This document shows positions 47,571 through 57,486 of a DNA stretch of 64,000 bases, in pieces. The notes below the pieces were generated by a model. The model was not told the origin of the DNA and ran no database searches. It was given only the letters and a program-made list of their open reading frames with translations. The stretch is from the NCBI GenBank assembly GCA_047495785.1, contig JBLDXI010000019.1:3534001-3598000 (forward strand), in the 5' to 3' direction. Position 1 is the first letter of the stretch, and each line of letters opens with the position of its first letter. A program made the position numbers and the translations under genes. The DNA is from Lepidodermella squamata (lineage: Eukaryota; Gastrotricha).

Positions 47571-47599
47571 AAAGTGCTGGTTCTTCCGCGCCACGAACG
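47571..47599 (-). repeat. Right terminal inverted repeat
   Basis: Reverse complement of the left TIR with one mismatch; followed by ATAT. Confidence 0.85.
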
Positions 47600-47603
47600 A
47601 TAT

Positions 47604-47880
47604 CGTCGTTAACATTGTTTTCAGCCGCTAAACCTTTTTTTCTCTTAGAAGTTTTCATATCGAAATTAACGATACTGTCATCTTGAGATTGGCTTTGCGA
47701 TGCCTCAAAATAGTTGTGGTCATCGCCAACCGATGATTCCACCTGCTTTTCAGATTGCTTTTGACATTGCAAACCAATCAAAGAACTTGCTCCGCCTTGC
47801 TTTCGCAATTACATGCACAATGACGCAATACAACCATATAAGATTTACTTACGCTTTCCATTACTATTTCGATTTGCCAT
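47604..47880 (-). pseudogene. C2H2 zinc-finger gene of the EnSpm cluster, 5' part (interrupted)
   Basis: ATG at 47878-47880 opens a short first exon (to about 47853, donor GTAAGT). A second exon, probably starting near 47795 after a short intron, is Gln/Ser/Glu-rich, with a KTSKRKKG nuclear-localisation-like patch. The frame runs into the right TIR of the 5.4-kb element and stops inside it at 47569. Without that insertion it continues in frame to the fingers at 41941-42175. Confidence 0.65.
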
Positions 47881-48774
47881 AACAACCTTTTACCAGACAG
47901 CTGCCACTGTATCAGTAGGTAAAATGAAGCGGTAACGAAGCAACGATGCGAGCTAAAATCACCGCGGGGGATGACACAAAACACACGCGCACCACGTCAC
48001 GTGCCCCACCTGCGTCCTTAATAAATAAGTGTCAACTAAAGAATTCACTATTTTTAAAACCAAAACATAACTAAAACGCATTTCAATCAACTTTAATCCC
48101 TATTAGGCACCTCTAAATATTGTTAGCTGCATGTTTCGCCTAGAGAAATCAAGCAATTTTCGCACATCTCCCAGAACCCAAGATCTTGCAAAGGCATACA
48201 TCTTTACCGAACACTGCAAAACTCCTTCAAGACACCTGGCTAAACAGATTCAACGCGCCGAACTTACAACGACTTGACACAGATCCGTCGAGGCGCCTTG
48301 CTCACCATTTTTAACAAGGCGCCTGCAAAGACACTTGCTCAACATAGTCATTTTTCAGCTTTTTTGACCAATGATCCGCAAAGTCACCCTAGGTGACCCC
48401 GCGGCCTCCTGCTCCAGCAAAAAAACAAAGATCTTGCGTGATCACAAGAGGTCGTTCCAAAGACTTTCCTCATTTTTATTCTAGGGTACGGTATCTAAGG
48501 TTGCCATAGTAGGCAAGATGTAAAGTACGGATGATAATTTGTTTAATAACTCGGTAACCATGAGAAATTTCTTGGAGCGGGTATTTCTCCAGTCGATAGA
48601 TCTAGTATGTTGTAAACTTTCCTAAAATCCTCGTCAGATTGGGATAACATTCAGGATTACTCCACTTTTATCCAGTGTTTTACCGATTTCCTAACAGACC
48701 GATTATTTAGAGAAGAAATCAGCTGAGCTGTTAAACAGATTTCATTCCAACTTTGTTCTATTTGTTTCAATGAG
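47881..48774. other. End of the EnSpm region and end of the giant gene C intron
   Basis: Contains further AAGATCTTGCAAAG-type strings (about 48180-48250 and 48425-48440) like those at 17.0 and 22.9 kb. No gene is visible. The EnSpm terminus must lie here or just beyond, but no CACTA-type end with a matching partner was found. Confidence 0.45.
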
Positions 48775-50740
48775 GCGCCGGTTCAAGATTTGCTTTGCAC
48801 AAGAGGATCGCCACAGCCAAGTTTATCCTACCAATCTCCGCCGCAGCTCAACTACTGGGACACTTATTCAAACATCTTCGATAATGATATTTATTCGAAT
48901 GACCTCGCCTTGTCCGAATCATCTCGCAAAAATAGCAGCGTTACACTTATGCATCCTTATGGCAAAGTATGCATGTGGAGCAAAACTGTGAGTAATTTGC
49001 TACATTCCGTAACTTTGAGTTATCGAACGATTTGTTCAATAGAATTTCAACCTGGGCGATTTTTATGCCGAAATAGTGCTGACGCAATGGTACGGAGGCG
49101 TCTTAATTGTCGTTACCAACACCCCAGCTGTTGTAAGGCCAGATTCGAAGGGTAAATACAAATTGACCCCAGCAAATTTGTATGCATTTGAAACTTCCTC
49201 GAGTGCAGGTAATTATTGTGGAACTTTTTCCAACCCAAGAGACGCTGAATCTTTCGATTTAGGTCTTTATATTTACATACCATTTTCTGCCAAGCCGAAT
49301 GCTGCTACAGTCAACTTCAAAAGTCTCTCAAACGCAAATTGCTCGATAAGCGAATACATCAACTTCGAACCAGAATATTGCTTGTTTAACTGCAAGCTGT
49401 CTGATGCCTGTTTTAAACCGACACAGCTGTTCATAGAAACGTTTATGCGGAAGCCATTCACGCTAAAAATTCGAGTTCAAGGAAAGATGGTAACAGTCGA
49501 TATTTGTCGCGCCAGCTCGTCGTTTTGCTCTCGCATGTTTGAGACGTCCATTAACCAAAAAATTGATTTTTCCACTATGAACGCGACATTGGGTATAATC
49601 CCAGTTTTTTCTGAAGTCGAAATATCGTCAATCAGCGTAATGGACTGTGTTATTCCTTACACCGGAGCAGCGTCTATCGAGGCCTTGGCAACCATGACAG
49701 CTGATAAATTACCTGAAAGCGATAAAGGCCTGACAGCTTTCCTATCCCCAACTACAGGCCTGTCAACAACCGCTTGGCCATCGTGTTCTTCAACATGTGG
49801 AATCGGCCTGAAATGGCGATTGTCAAATGGCTCGAATGCGGAAAGCCAACAGTGCACAAACCCGATTCGATGCTCGGCTTCAACGGAAGAACAATCGCGG
49901 GGGGTCGACATGATTTTTTCGCCGGTTCCGACTTTGGACAGCTATTTCAAGGCTCGAAAAACGATCAAGGTCAACCTGGCTAAGAAAATCAGTGATTTAT
50001 GTGCGAAAAACTTCACGAAATGTTGCCCAGCTTACAATGCCGGGTCTCAAACTCCGAGTTTCAGCTATGCGGGTTCTGACGATTTGATAGACTCAAACTA
50101 CGCCAATACTTCGCTGACGGCAAGTGGCTGCTGTTTCAGAGTGACAATTCTTATCAGCAAAACTAATCCGACTAAGTTTTGCGAGGCTGGCGGAAAGCTG
50201 AAATCAGCCAGTCGGAAGAAGCGAGCGTCTTCCGATTCAACGTTGATAAGCCAGGCGGATCTCAGCTCGATAAACTCAGATCCTGATTTCACCAAGGCGT
50301 TGTCATATGAGTTGGGCTACTCAATCAACATGAAGAGTTGTCTACCAACCGAGGCGAGATGTTCTGGTGAAGATTCCCCGCCGGCTGTGTCTGTTTCTCA
50401 AGGTTCGAGTAGCAGCAGCTCTGATACAACGGGATTGAGCCAAACTACGATCATCATCATTGGATCGGTTGTTGGAGGGGTTGCTTTCGTTGGAATTTCG
50501 GTCGGGCTGATCGCTTATTTTTGTTGCGTTAAAAAGAAGGCAACAAGTCCAAACAAAGTATCACCACCTGCCAGTTATACCGGTGGTCGTCGAATGTCGA
50601 ATGCTGTCGGAGCGACTGACTGGTACTCTAACCCCAGCGCGAACGTTTACGCGCCCCAATCTTCTCCATCAGCCCTACCGATGCAATTCGCTGGGGAGAT
50701 GCCGATTCACTCGCAGAAGCCTTACAGCAATAATTACTAA
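48775..50740 (+). CDS. Gene C, 3' half: last B module, TSP1, furin site, transmembrane helix
   Basis: The exons are 48775-48987, 49043-49208 and 49263-50740, all in frame (the intron at 49209-49262 is itself readable). The first exon starts in phase 0, as required by the donor at 16473. An alternative acceptor at 48739 is also phase-compatible. It encodes the B module (C..SDACF, DICR.SS..C.R.F), the TSP1-like motif at about 49777, CCPAY, NGCCF, RKKR (50213-50224), a transmembrane helix with GSVVGG (about 50446-50530) and a tail ending KPYSNNY. No signal peptide precedes it, so it is either the 3' end of gene C across a 32-kb intron or an orphaned gene end. Closest relative: gene A. Confidence 0.8.
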
Positions 50741-51690
50741 ACGATTTGTTCAAGCTGGGAGCAACTAAATTGAATCTCATAGTGACTGGCTCAGTGCCTT
50801 ACTTGACTGAAGCTTTTATGATCCGATTGCGGTTTGTTTTGTTTTCTCTATCGAAAGAGCGTCTTTTAAAAGCGGGTTGCAGGGTCTGATCTTGGATCCT
50901 ACAGCTGCCAGAGGTGAAAACATTTAGTATTTGCCAAAATGACTCGTGATTTCAATCGAAATTTTGATGATTTTCTACAAAAGCACGCTTCAAAAAAACC
51001 TCTAAAACCATTTTCGTTTTCCTGTCCTGATTAACCGAGCCCGGGGGAATGGAGGACGCCCCCCTTTTCCCTCAAACTCATAGAGAGCAAAATATTTACA
51101 AAACAAACTCATAGAGAGCAAAATATTAACAAAATCTTGAGAAATCAATAGCGTTAGCTAGGAAATAAGCGGGTGTTCTCTCTGATCACTTCGTTCTCTA
51201 TGCGAACTATGAAACTTGCTTATTCATCGATCAACTTTCTTGTTTAGGTTTCAGTAAAGCCTCTTCATGGCCAAAAATTCTGAGCTGTCAGAAGAGTTCA
51301 CAAATAAAAAATGAATATTAAGGGCTTTTTGGGATGAATGTCGATTTGAACATCTGACTACCTCTGAATGAAAAATAACGAAAGAATGACACCTGGAGCT
51401 TGTGAAGTATTTGCCCAGAATATATATCGACTCTGTGGGATCTTCTCGGCCCCAGTTTTCGCCCCACGATATCAACTTGCCGAGTCGTCAAGGCCGCTTG
51501 ATTGAAATTGCTGTCTTTTCGTGAATCAAATATCAATGAGTTACCGGAATTAGCGCACTTGGCTTTGCGCACACAGCAAAATGATGATGATTGCGCACAT
51601 AGCAAGTTGCGCACAACAATTCTCGAAGTGAGAGAATTCAGAGTTCAATATGCACAGCCAGGAAAAATCGGAAAATCGAAATATTATATA
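50741..51690. other. Downstream of gene C, no recognised content
   Basis: Contains a short direct repeat (AACTCATAGAGAGCAAAATATT twice near 51076-51125). No gene and no clear polyadenylation site nearby. Confidence 0.4.
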
Positions 51691-51691
51691 A

Positions 51692-51780
51692 TATACGGAA
51701 GCCATTCAGGTTATATGGGTTTATAATCGCCTTCAGGCTTATATTTCGTCCTTCGGCTGAACCTGAATGGCTTCCGTATA
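51692..51780. repeat. Hairpin with 21-bp perfect arms
   Basis: The arm at 51692-51712 (starts TATACGGAAGCC, ends TTCAGGTT) is exactly inverted at 51760-51780, around a 47-base spacer containing a smaller TTCAGGC/CTTCGGC motif. Probably a small foldback element. Confidence 0.75.
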
Positions 51781-52449
51781 TGTGTGTTATCCGGGTCGTA
51801 TCGTAAAATTTTCAGGGTTACTAGTATTGTATGGTACACTCTCGCTGAATTTCTATTGCTATAATTTGAAATTGAAAAATCCAACTTAAAAAAATCATGA
51901 AATTTGTTGCTTGCTCATTTCATTTTCGCATTCTTCATTTTGCGAGTTTTTGGTTTGTTTTTCACATCGAATTTCCCGCATTTCTCGCATGCTCAACAAA
52001 TTGCTGCTACTGAATCACAAAATTGGGCGTCGGACACTTAAGCAAATCCTAGATTGCTTTTCTCCTCTGTATCTGCTAAAAACTCGGAGAAACGTAGCTA
52101 GAAAGTGCGGGAAAAAGTGATCTTGTACGCCATTTATATAGGAAAATGCGAAAATAAAAAGTCCATCTTAATAAAAGTGTTTCTGTATTGTACAGGAATA
52201 CAGAAACACTATTTCTGTATCCTTTTTTAGCCTCAATCATAGGAGAAAAGATGGTTCTGCTCGGTTGGCTTCGGATGGCTGCCAATGCGACTTTGAAACG
52301 ACCCTTCGACTTTCGAACGAAAGGCTGCTATTTGCCATGGTGTCAGGAATCGCTCGATTTTCGAACCATGCCGTTCTGTATCTTCTTGCTTTCAATGGAT
52401 TCTGGGATCCAATGCTGCCTGAGCTGTCTTCGATTTCATCGAAAGCTGA

Positions 52450-52640
52450 TTGTTGCTTGATCCCGGCGACATCCTGGACGAATTTTGCTCTTTTGTCGCG
52501 AATTTCCAGACGAATTCTGCTCAATTTTCGCGAAATTCTGGACGAGTTCTGCCCGATTTTGCGAATCTCTGGACGAGTTCTGCCCGATTTTCACGAGCTC
52601 ATGGCCAAGTGCTGTTCGATGGGGGTGAATGCTGCCCGAT
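52450..52640 (+). repeat. Degenerate tandem repeat GACGAGTTCTGCCCGATTTT
   Basis: The unit, about 32-35 bases, appears roughly five times with decreasing similarity (TTCTGGACGAGTTCTGCCCG, TCTGGACGAGTTCTGCC, CCAAGTGCTGTTCGATG). It leaves both strands open for short frames but has no recognisable product. Confidence 0.6.
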
Positions 52641-52936
52641 TTGATACCGGTCTCGCGCTTTTTCTTCCGGAGTTCTGCCCAATTTTCGCCCCATTTTTGT
52701 GATTTTCAATAAAATCTTTTTGCAGTGTTGCTTGAGGTTTTTTGGGTTTCTCTTGTGTGTTTGACAAGTGGGGTTTTTGGTGATATTTTCTGGACAAGCG
52801 GGCATTTTTTGATATAAAAATATCAAAAAATCCCTGCTTGGAAGAAGGTTTTATGAGTTTATAATTCGGCCATTAAGAAGGCATATTTTACGATACGATC
52901 CGGATAATAGTTTCCTATCTGTTACGGTGTTGCCTA

Positions 52937-53196
52937 ATGCTCTCACCGATTCTTCGAAGGGCCATTGTCGAGCAGATCAAGTCTCATCTGAAAATAACAC
53001 ACTTCTTTCGCCAGTCAGTTTGGATTCAGGCGATATCACCCATGCGCGAAACATGCCTGCTCAAAATTACGGGAGACTGGCGCATGGCACTGGACAAAGA
53101 TATGAAAGTCGCAGCCGTATCAATTGATTTGTCGAAAGAATTTGATGCGCTACACCCGATGGGAGTCGAAGCTTCTTTGGCAAACGCTGGTTATTA
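52937..53196 (+). mobile_element. LINE reverse transcriptase fragment
   Basis: The frame reads ETCLLKITGDWRMALDKD then VAAVSIDLSKEFDALHPM, the canonical region of non-LTR retrotransposon reverse transcriptase leading into the (F/Y)DLSKAFD motif. It ends just after, at 53194-53196, and is 5'-truncated too. A dead fragment. Confidence 0.85.
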
Positions 53197-53335
53197 AGTC
53201 AATCTGGGCAGTCCTCACGAAACGCTTTTAAAAACATTTTATTACGTTTAATTGGGAGACACTGAAGGCTATTACCCATTTCAACTGTTGCGCTTTATTC
53301 ATTTCATGTAAATCCTTTATCTTCAGTTTCACTTA

Positions 53336-55779
53336 GGGTGCGTTTCTTTATCTCCAACAGAGATGAAATTATTAACAAAACAAGCCATAAACAGGCCATT
53401 TCTTTATTTCTGTTGAAATTATTAGTTCAACCAGAAATTATTTCTTTATTCTGATTATTGTTGGAGCTACTATAATAATCAGCTAGCGTTTCATTCATTA
53501 TACATGTTTTTGCCCGAAATTTCCAACAACTCGCCGAGTCGTTTTTGGAGCGATTTTTTCCAAGTCGCACGCATCAACGACCCGCCCAACGAAGGCAGAA
53601 GAAGAAAAAACTCATTTTCCTGCCAATTTTTTCCAAGTTATGCCTGATGATTCATTATGCCAAGCAACAAATACGTACTATAAATTTATGGGCGTGCGAT
53701 ATTTCAGCAGGAAACAAAACCGCAGGCATTTTTTGATATGATGCGATTATGTGACAATTTGAGAACATTACGATTCCAAAATAGTGCGCAATCGTTATTC
53801 GGCGACATTTGCGCTGGCGACAGCCCAGCAAGGGACAGGGGACAGATCAGCCTTAATTGACAGTCGAAATGCTAGCTCAGTTTAAATACAAGGTCGGATT
53901 AGATTTATCAAATTCTGATGAAATTTCGGCTAAATTGCTTCATTGTCGCCAGCTGAAATGTCGTCAAATAAACCAAAATTTTTGCAAAAGAATAATTAAT
54001 TTTAGCGTGAAAAAAATGCGAGTAATGCGAGCGTGGCCGTCAGTAACGATTCGGATCATAGTGATCACATTATAATAAGTGAAGCTACATTGCTTATTTG
54101 TCAGCTGCTGAAATGTCGTCAAACATAGAATCTTTTGGATTGCGTGAAAGCTTGCTTCACCTTCGAGTCTGGAAAATGACATTTTTGTCTTGATTTGGCC
54201 GAGCGCTTCACATCGGGCTGATTTGACGCGGCTGAAATGTCGACACTTAATATCATAGCCTAAACGCGCTGATTTGCAATATTTCCTGCAGAGCTGGAAA
54301 ACTTGCAAAAATGACGCACCTGGTGCGTAGGAAATTTTCAGGAAAGTAGGAAATTTTTAAGGTAGGAAACGCTAAAAAATGATGGAAAAAGTGAAATTAT
54401 CAACAAGGAAATTGGGTTTTCTGTAGGAAAAAACGAAGTTTTCCACAGGAAAAAGTGTGCTCTTCCTACCGCATTAATAGCTTAATTTTCGCCTAAATTG
54501 CATCTAATTATTTAATTCAAAAGTGACTGATAAAATTTGAAATAAATTTGAATAAACACTTGAAGCCCCTTTTTATAACTTTTCGAGTATGACGAATTAC
54601 GTAAAATAAATTAGATATTTGGAATCAGCATGAAAAATTGAGGTAGACCTCCAATTTGCGCGCAATTAGCAGCCAAATTCACGAAGAAATCGACTATTAA
54701 AAATTGTAAATTTTAGTGCGCGCGCATGGTGTGTGCGCGTGTGCGCGCGCTCTGAGAAGCTAGCCTAGAATGTGCGCCGCCCCATCTATACAAGTGTGCG
54801 CTAAATTCGGTGGTGAAATATGCGCGCGCGTGTGCGCGGTGTGTGCGCGCTAAACTTCACTGGCTCATTACTTCCCCATTTATAACGATATTCATGCGCA
54901 AATTTACGGAATAGCCCAACTTTTCACGCTGATTCCGAATTTCTAATTTGCATCGAAAAATTCCTCAAAATAAAGGACTTATTAACAGCCGCATTGCAAG
55001 AGAAAAGCCGAACATTACTTCTTCTTAGCATTATTTGTTCGCGCATTGATCGCGCAATTATTCCAGTTTTTAGTTAACCGAATTACTGAAGCCCATATTT
55101 GTACTATAATTTCAACAAAGAAGACTAATTTGAAGTGAAGAAAAACGGGAGCAATTTTGAGCTGTTTTTATGGAGATTATAGAATTCTAAATTTGCAAGA
55201 AAATTCGAATAATTGCGCGTGCAAAAATTTAAAAGTGAAAAAGAAAGAAGACGGGATGACCAATAGAGATGAGCCGAAATAATAAATGGCGCGAGCGAGC
55301 GTAGCGAGCGAGCGCGTTTTGTAGGAAATTTCAAATTTTGTGCGTAGGAAGTTCTGCATGTTTTCCAGCTCTGATTTCCTGTTGATTTCCTATTTGAACA
55401 ATTGAAAAGTTAATCGATCGCAACATTATGACTCTCAATACCGACTGAAATTTCAGTTGGCCAGAGGCCAAATTATACAACCTGTCTAAATAGTACCGAT
55501 TCTATTGACTTCTCAGGTCGCCAGAGCAGTTGCACAGCCAACCATTTCTTTATTGATTTAATATAATAACAAAATCAGAGTGTTTCTTTTGAAAAACGAG
55601 ATTTTGTTAGTGCAAAAAATCGAATAAATAAATGCCTCTGATTATTGTTTTTGCTACTAACAAAATCAGGATAAAGAAATACGCACACTTGATTGTTTTT
55701 AACATAAATGGATAAAGAAATGGTCTCTGTTTTTTGCCTTGTTTTCAACAAAATCTGTTGAGAATAAAGAAACGCACCC
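53336..55779. mobile_element. PIF/Harbinger-type non-autonomous element, 2,444 bp, TTA duplication
   Basis: The ends GGGTGCGTTTCTTTAT match perfectly for 16 bases in inverted orientation and then continue with CTC.AACAGA. TTA flanks both sides (53333-53335 and 55780-55782). GGG-starting ends and TTA duplications are the signature of PIF/Harbinger. Internal repeats of TTTCTTTATYCTGATTATTGTT lie near both ends. No transposase is present. The centre carries GC-alternating (GCGCGTGTGCGC) stretches. Confidence 0.8.
54718..54852. repeat. Alternating GCGC/GTGT tract (potential Z-DNA)
   Basis: Two runs of purine-pyrimidine alternation (GCGCGCGCATGGTGTGTGCG and a second near 54823-54850) lie within the Harbinger-type element. 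Confidence 0.6.
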
Positions 55780-55884
55780 TTACATTATCCTCCGTTAAGA
55801 TTCTACCTTTCAATGACTTCACTATGTGTATAAAGCTCTCGACAAATCTACTAGCGAAACCTCCTCTGCGGTACCTCCTCACCT

Positions 55885-56640
55885 TAGCACATGTGTACTC
55901 GGTGGGTGCCGCTACCACTGCGCTTCAGTTGGAACTTTTGCAGCAACTTGCCATCAATGCAGGTCGGGCGATGGCTGATCAGGGAGGACGTTGTCATCTC
56001 AGGGAGTCTGTTCATCGGCGTAGTTAGTCGCATGGCTGGTTGTGGTGACCTTACCCTCGACCTAAAATCAAACACGTCAAAAGCATTGGCGATTCAATGT
56101 TTGAAATTCGCACCGAGCAGCAAGTTTAATTGTAGCTATTTCTACCCTGAGTCGTGTAGTCCCAATTCATGACAAATCTGCTCATGACCTCGTTAGCATT
56201 GCACTGGACATTTTGCCGGTCTAGGAAATTGCTGTCGCCATTGAAGGCGGCCGTCCACTGGGTAGTTACGTCGCGGCACGACGAAGGAATGGGGGCAGCG
56301 CAGCACGAGTACGTGTACTGGAGGCCGCCAGGCTTGGTCAATCCGAATGAAGTTGTATAACTGACGCTAGGACATTGGATGTGGAGAAAACTGAGAGCCA
56401 TGGTGGACCCGGAGTGGTATTGGGATTCAGGATGTCATTGGAGCACTTCTGGCCAGGGTGTGATCGTGGCACACGTGTATTCAAAGCGTATCTTACCATT
56501 GGGCATATCGCGTTGCATGTTGCATGTGCCATCTCTGCATCAGGTCACCGTCCGCACAGGTGAGATTGTGATGATCAAGGTAATAAGCATTGTTTTGATT
56601 ATTTCCATCAAGGTAGTATGCGGTTGCTAGCTCCTTGGTA
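55885..56640 (-). pseudogene. Decayed Cys-rich extracellular repeat gene
   Basis: Pieces in all three minus frames follow one repeated pattern. They read L.CADGDLMQ.W; then GKIRFEYTCA; C.NDI; LHIQCPSVSY; QYTYSCC; FLDRQNVQCNANEVMSRFVM; and CIDGKLLQKFQLKR..G. The V.C....L..F.L then Y.Y.C alternation is typical of a Cys-rich repeat family seen in various eukaryotes that I cannot name with confidence. At least three frameshifts and stops separate the pieces. Confidence 0.55.
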
Positions 56641-57486
56641 GTAACAGTATATCTGCCTTCAACCTGCCATCAGACAGATAATAAGACATAATTATTCGCT
56701 AGAAGTTCTCGCGAGGGTTTGCTCGATGTTTTCCCGGTTCAAATGCGCTGATTCAAATTAGCTGTTTTAAAAAGCGCAAGGTCGTTTTCGCTGCAGAAAA
56801 CACGTGGTTTATAAATTGCCAACATTAATTTCGGTAATTTGTTATAATTTAATGTTAGGAAAAAATACAAATGGCGAACTGTAAAATAGGTATTAGAGAA
56901 AAAATTGCGAAGAAAGTTTGCGGCCAAATTGCGGTAAATTTCGGAACACTGGTTGGGATTCAGGGATTCGGATCAGCGGCAGGGATTATCACAGAGTTAT
57001 CAGGGATTATCACAGGGATTCGGAGAGTTATTTATAGTTGTCGATCTTGTCTAGCTACTCCAGCTGGTTTTGACCTCATTATTGACGATTTAATAATGGA
57101 TAAGTATGTATTTGACAAAACAATTCGCACATAAACTGTTGAAGATGCTACGAACCGATCCCAAGGTCAGAAGCAGCCAGAAGTGGCTCCAATGGAAGAA
57201 AATTGACTCGTCTTCGGAAGTTTCTGTGCGGTCCACCTGGTTTTTCTCTCTACTCCACTCCGCTCTCCACTCGCACGAACATGGTTTAGGCGAGTGGAGT
57301 GCTTTAGGTAAACTATTAGCTACCTGAGCGCGCTCTCAAGCTACCGATCTCAGGCTGGCTTCTGCATAATTAATACTTCAACGAAGGCATAATTAGCAGT
57401 GCATTAGACACCCCCGCTCTAGAACAAAAAATTTCTTTGTGATTCGCGAGCAAAATTTCTCATTGTTGAATGCGCGAAATACTGCA
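56641..57486. other. Upstream region of gene D
   Basis: No recognised gene. A short direct repeat (GGGATTATCACAG, near 56985 and 57005) and CTCCACTC/GAGTGGAG inverted strings (57253-57300) are visible. The promoter of gene D should be here. Confidence 0.4.

Larger units (their letters stand above)
42180..47599 (-). mobile_element. 5,420-bp DNA transposon with 29-bp TIRs, ATAT duplication and three genes
   Basis: The ends begin CGTTCGTG and continue CGCGGAAGAACCAGCACTTT, with one mismatched base between the two parts (T left, G right), at 42180-42208 and 47571-47599. ATAT flanks both sides (42176-42179 and 47600-47603). About 380 bases inside each end are dense with GTAC-containing palindromes. 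Between lie, on the minus strand, a PB1-domain gene, a C2H2 gene and a full-length DDE-type transposase. The intact genes, near-identical TIRs and intact target duplication indicate recent, possibly ongoing activity. I cannot assign a superfamily from memory. The transposase resembles a DDE family widespread as unnamed proteins in arthropods and cnidarians. Confidence 0.85.

Noticed and set aside
52237-52826. Overlapping frames on both strands near 52.5 kb
   Set aside because: Generated by a degenerate tandem repeat that lacks stops; no protein similarity seen.
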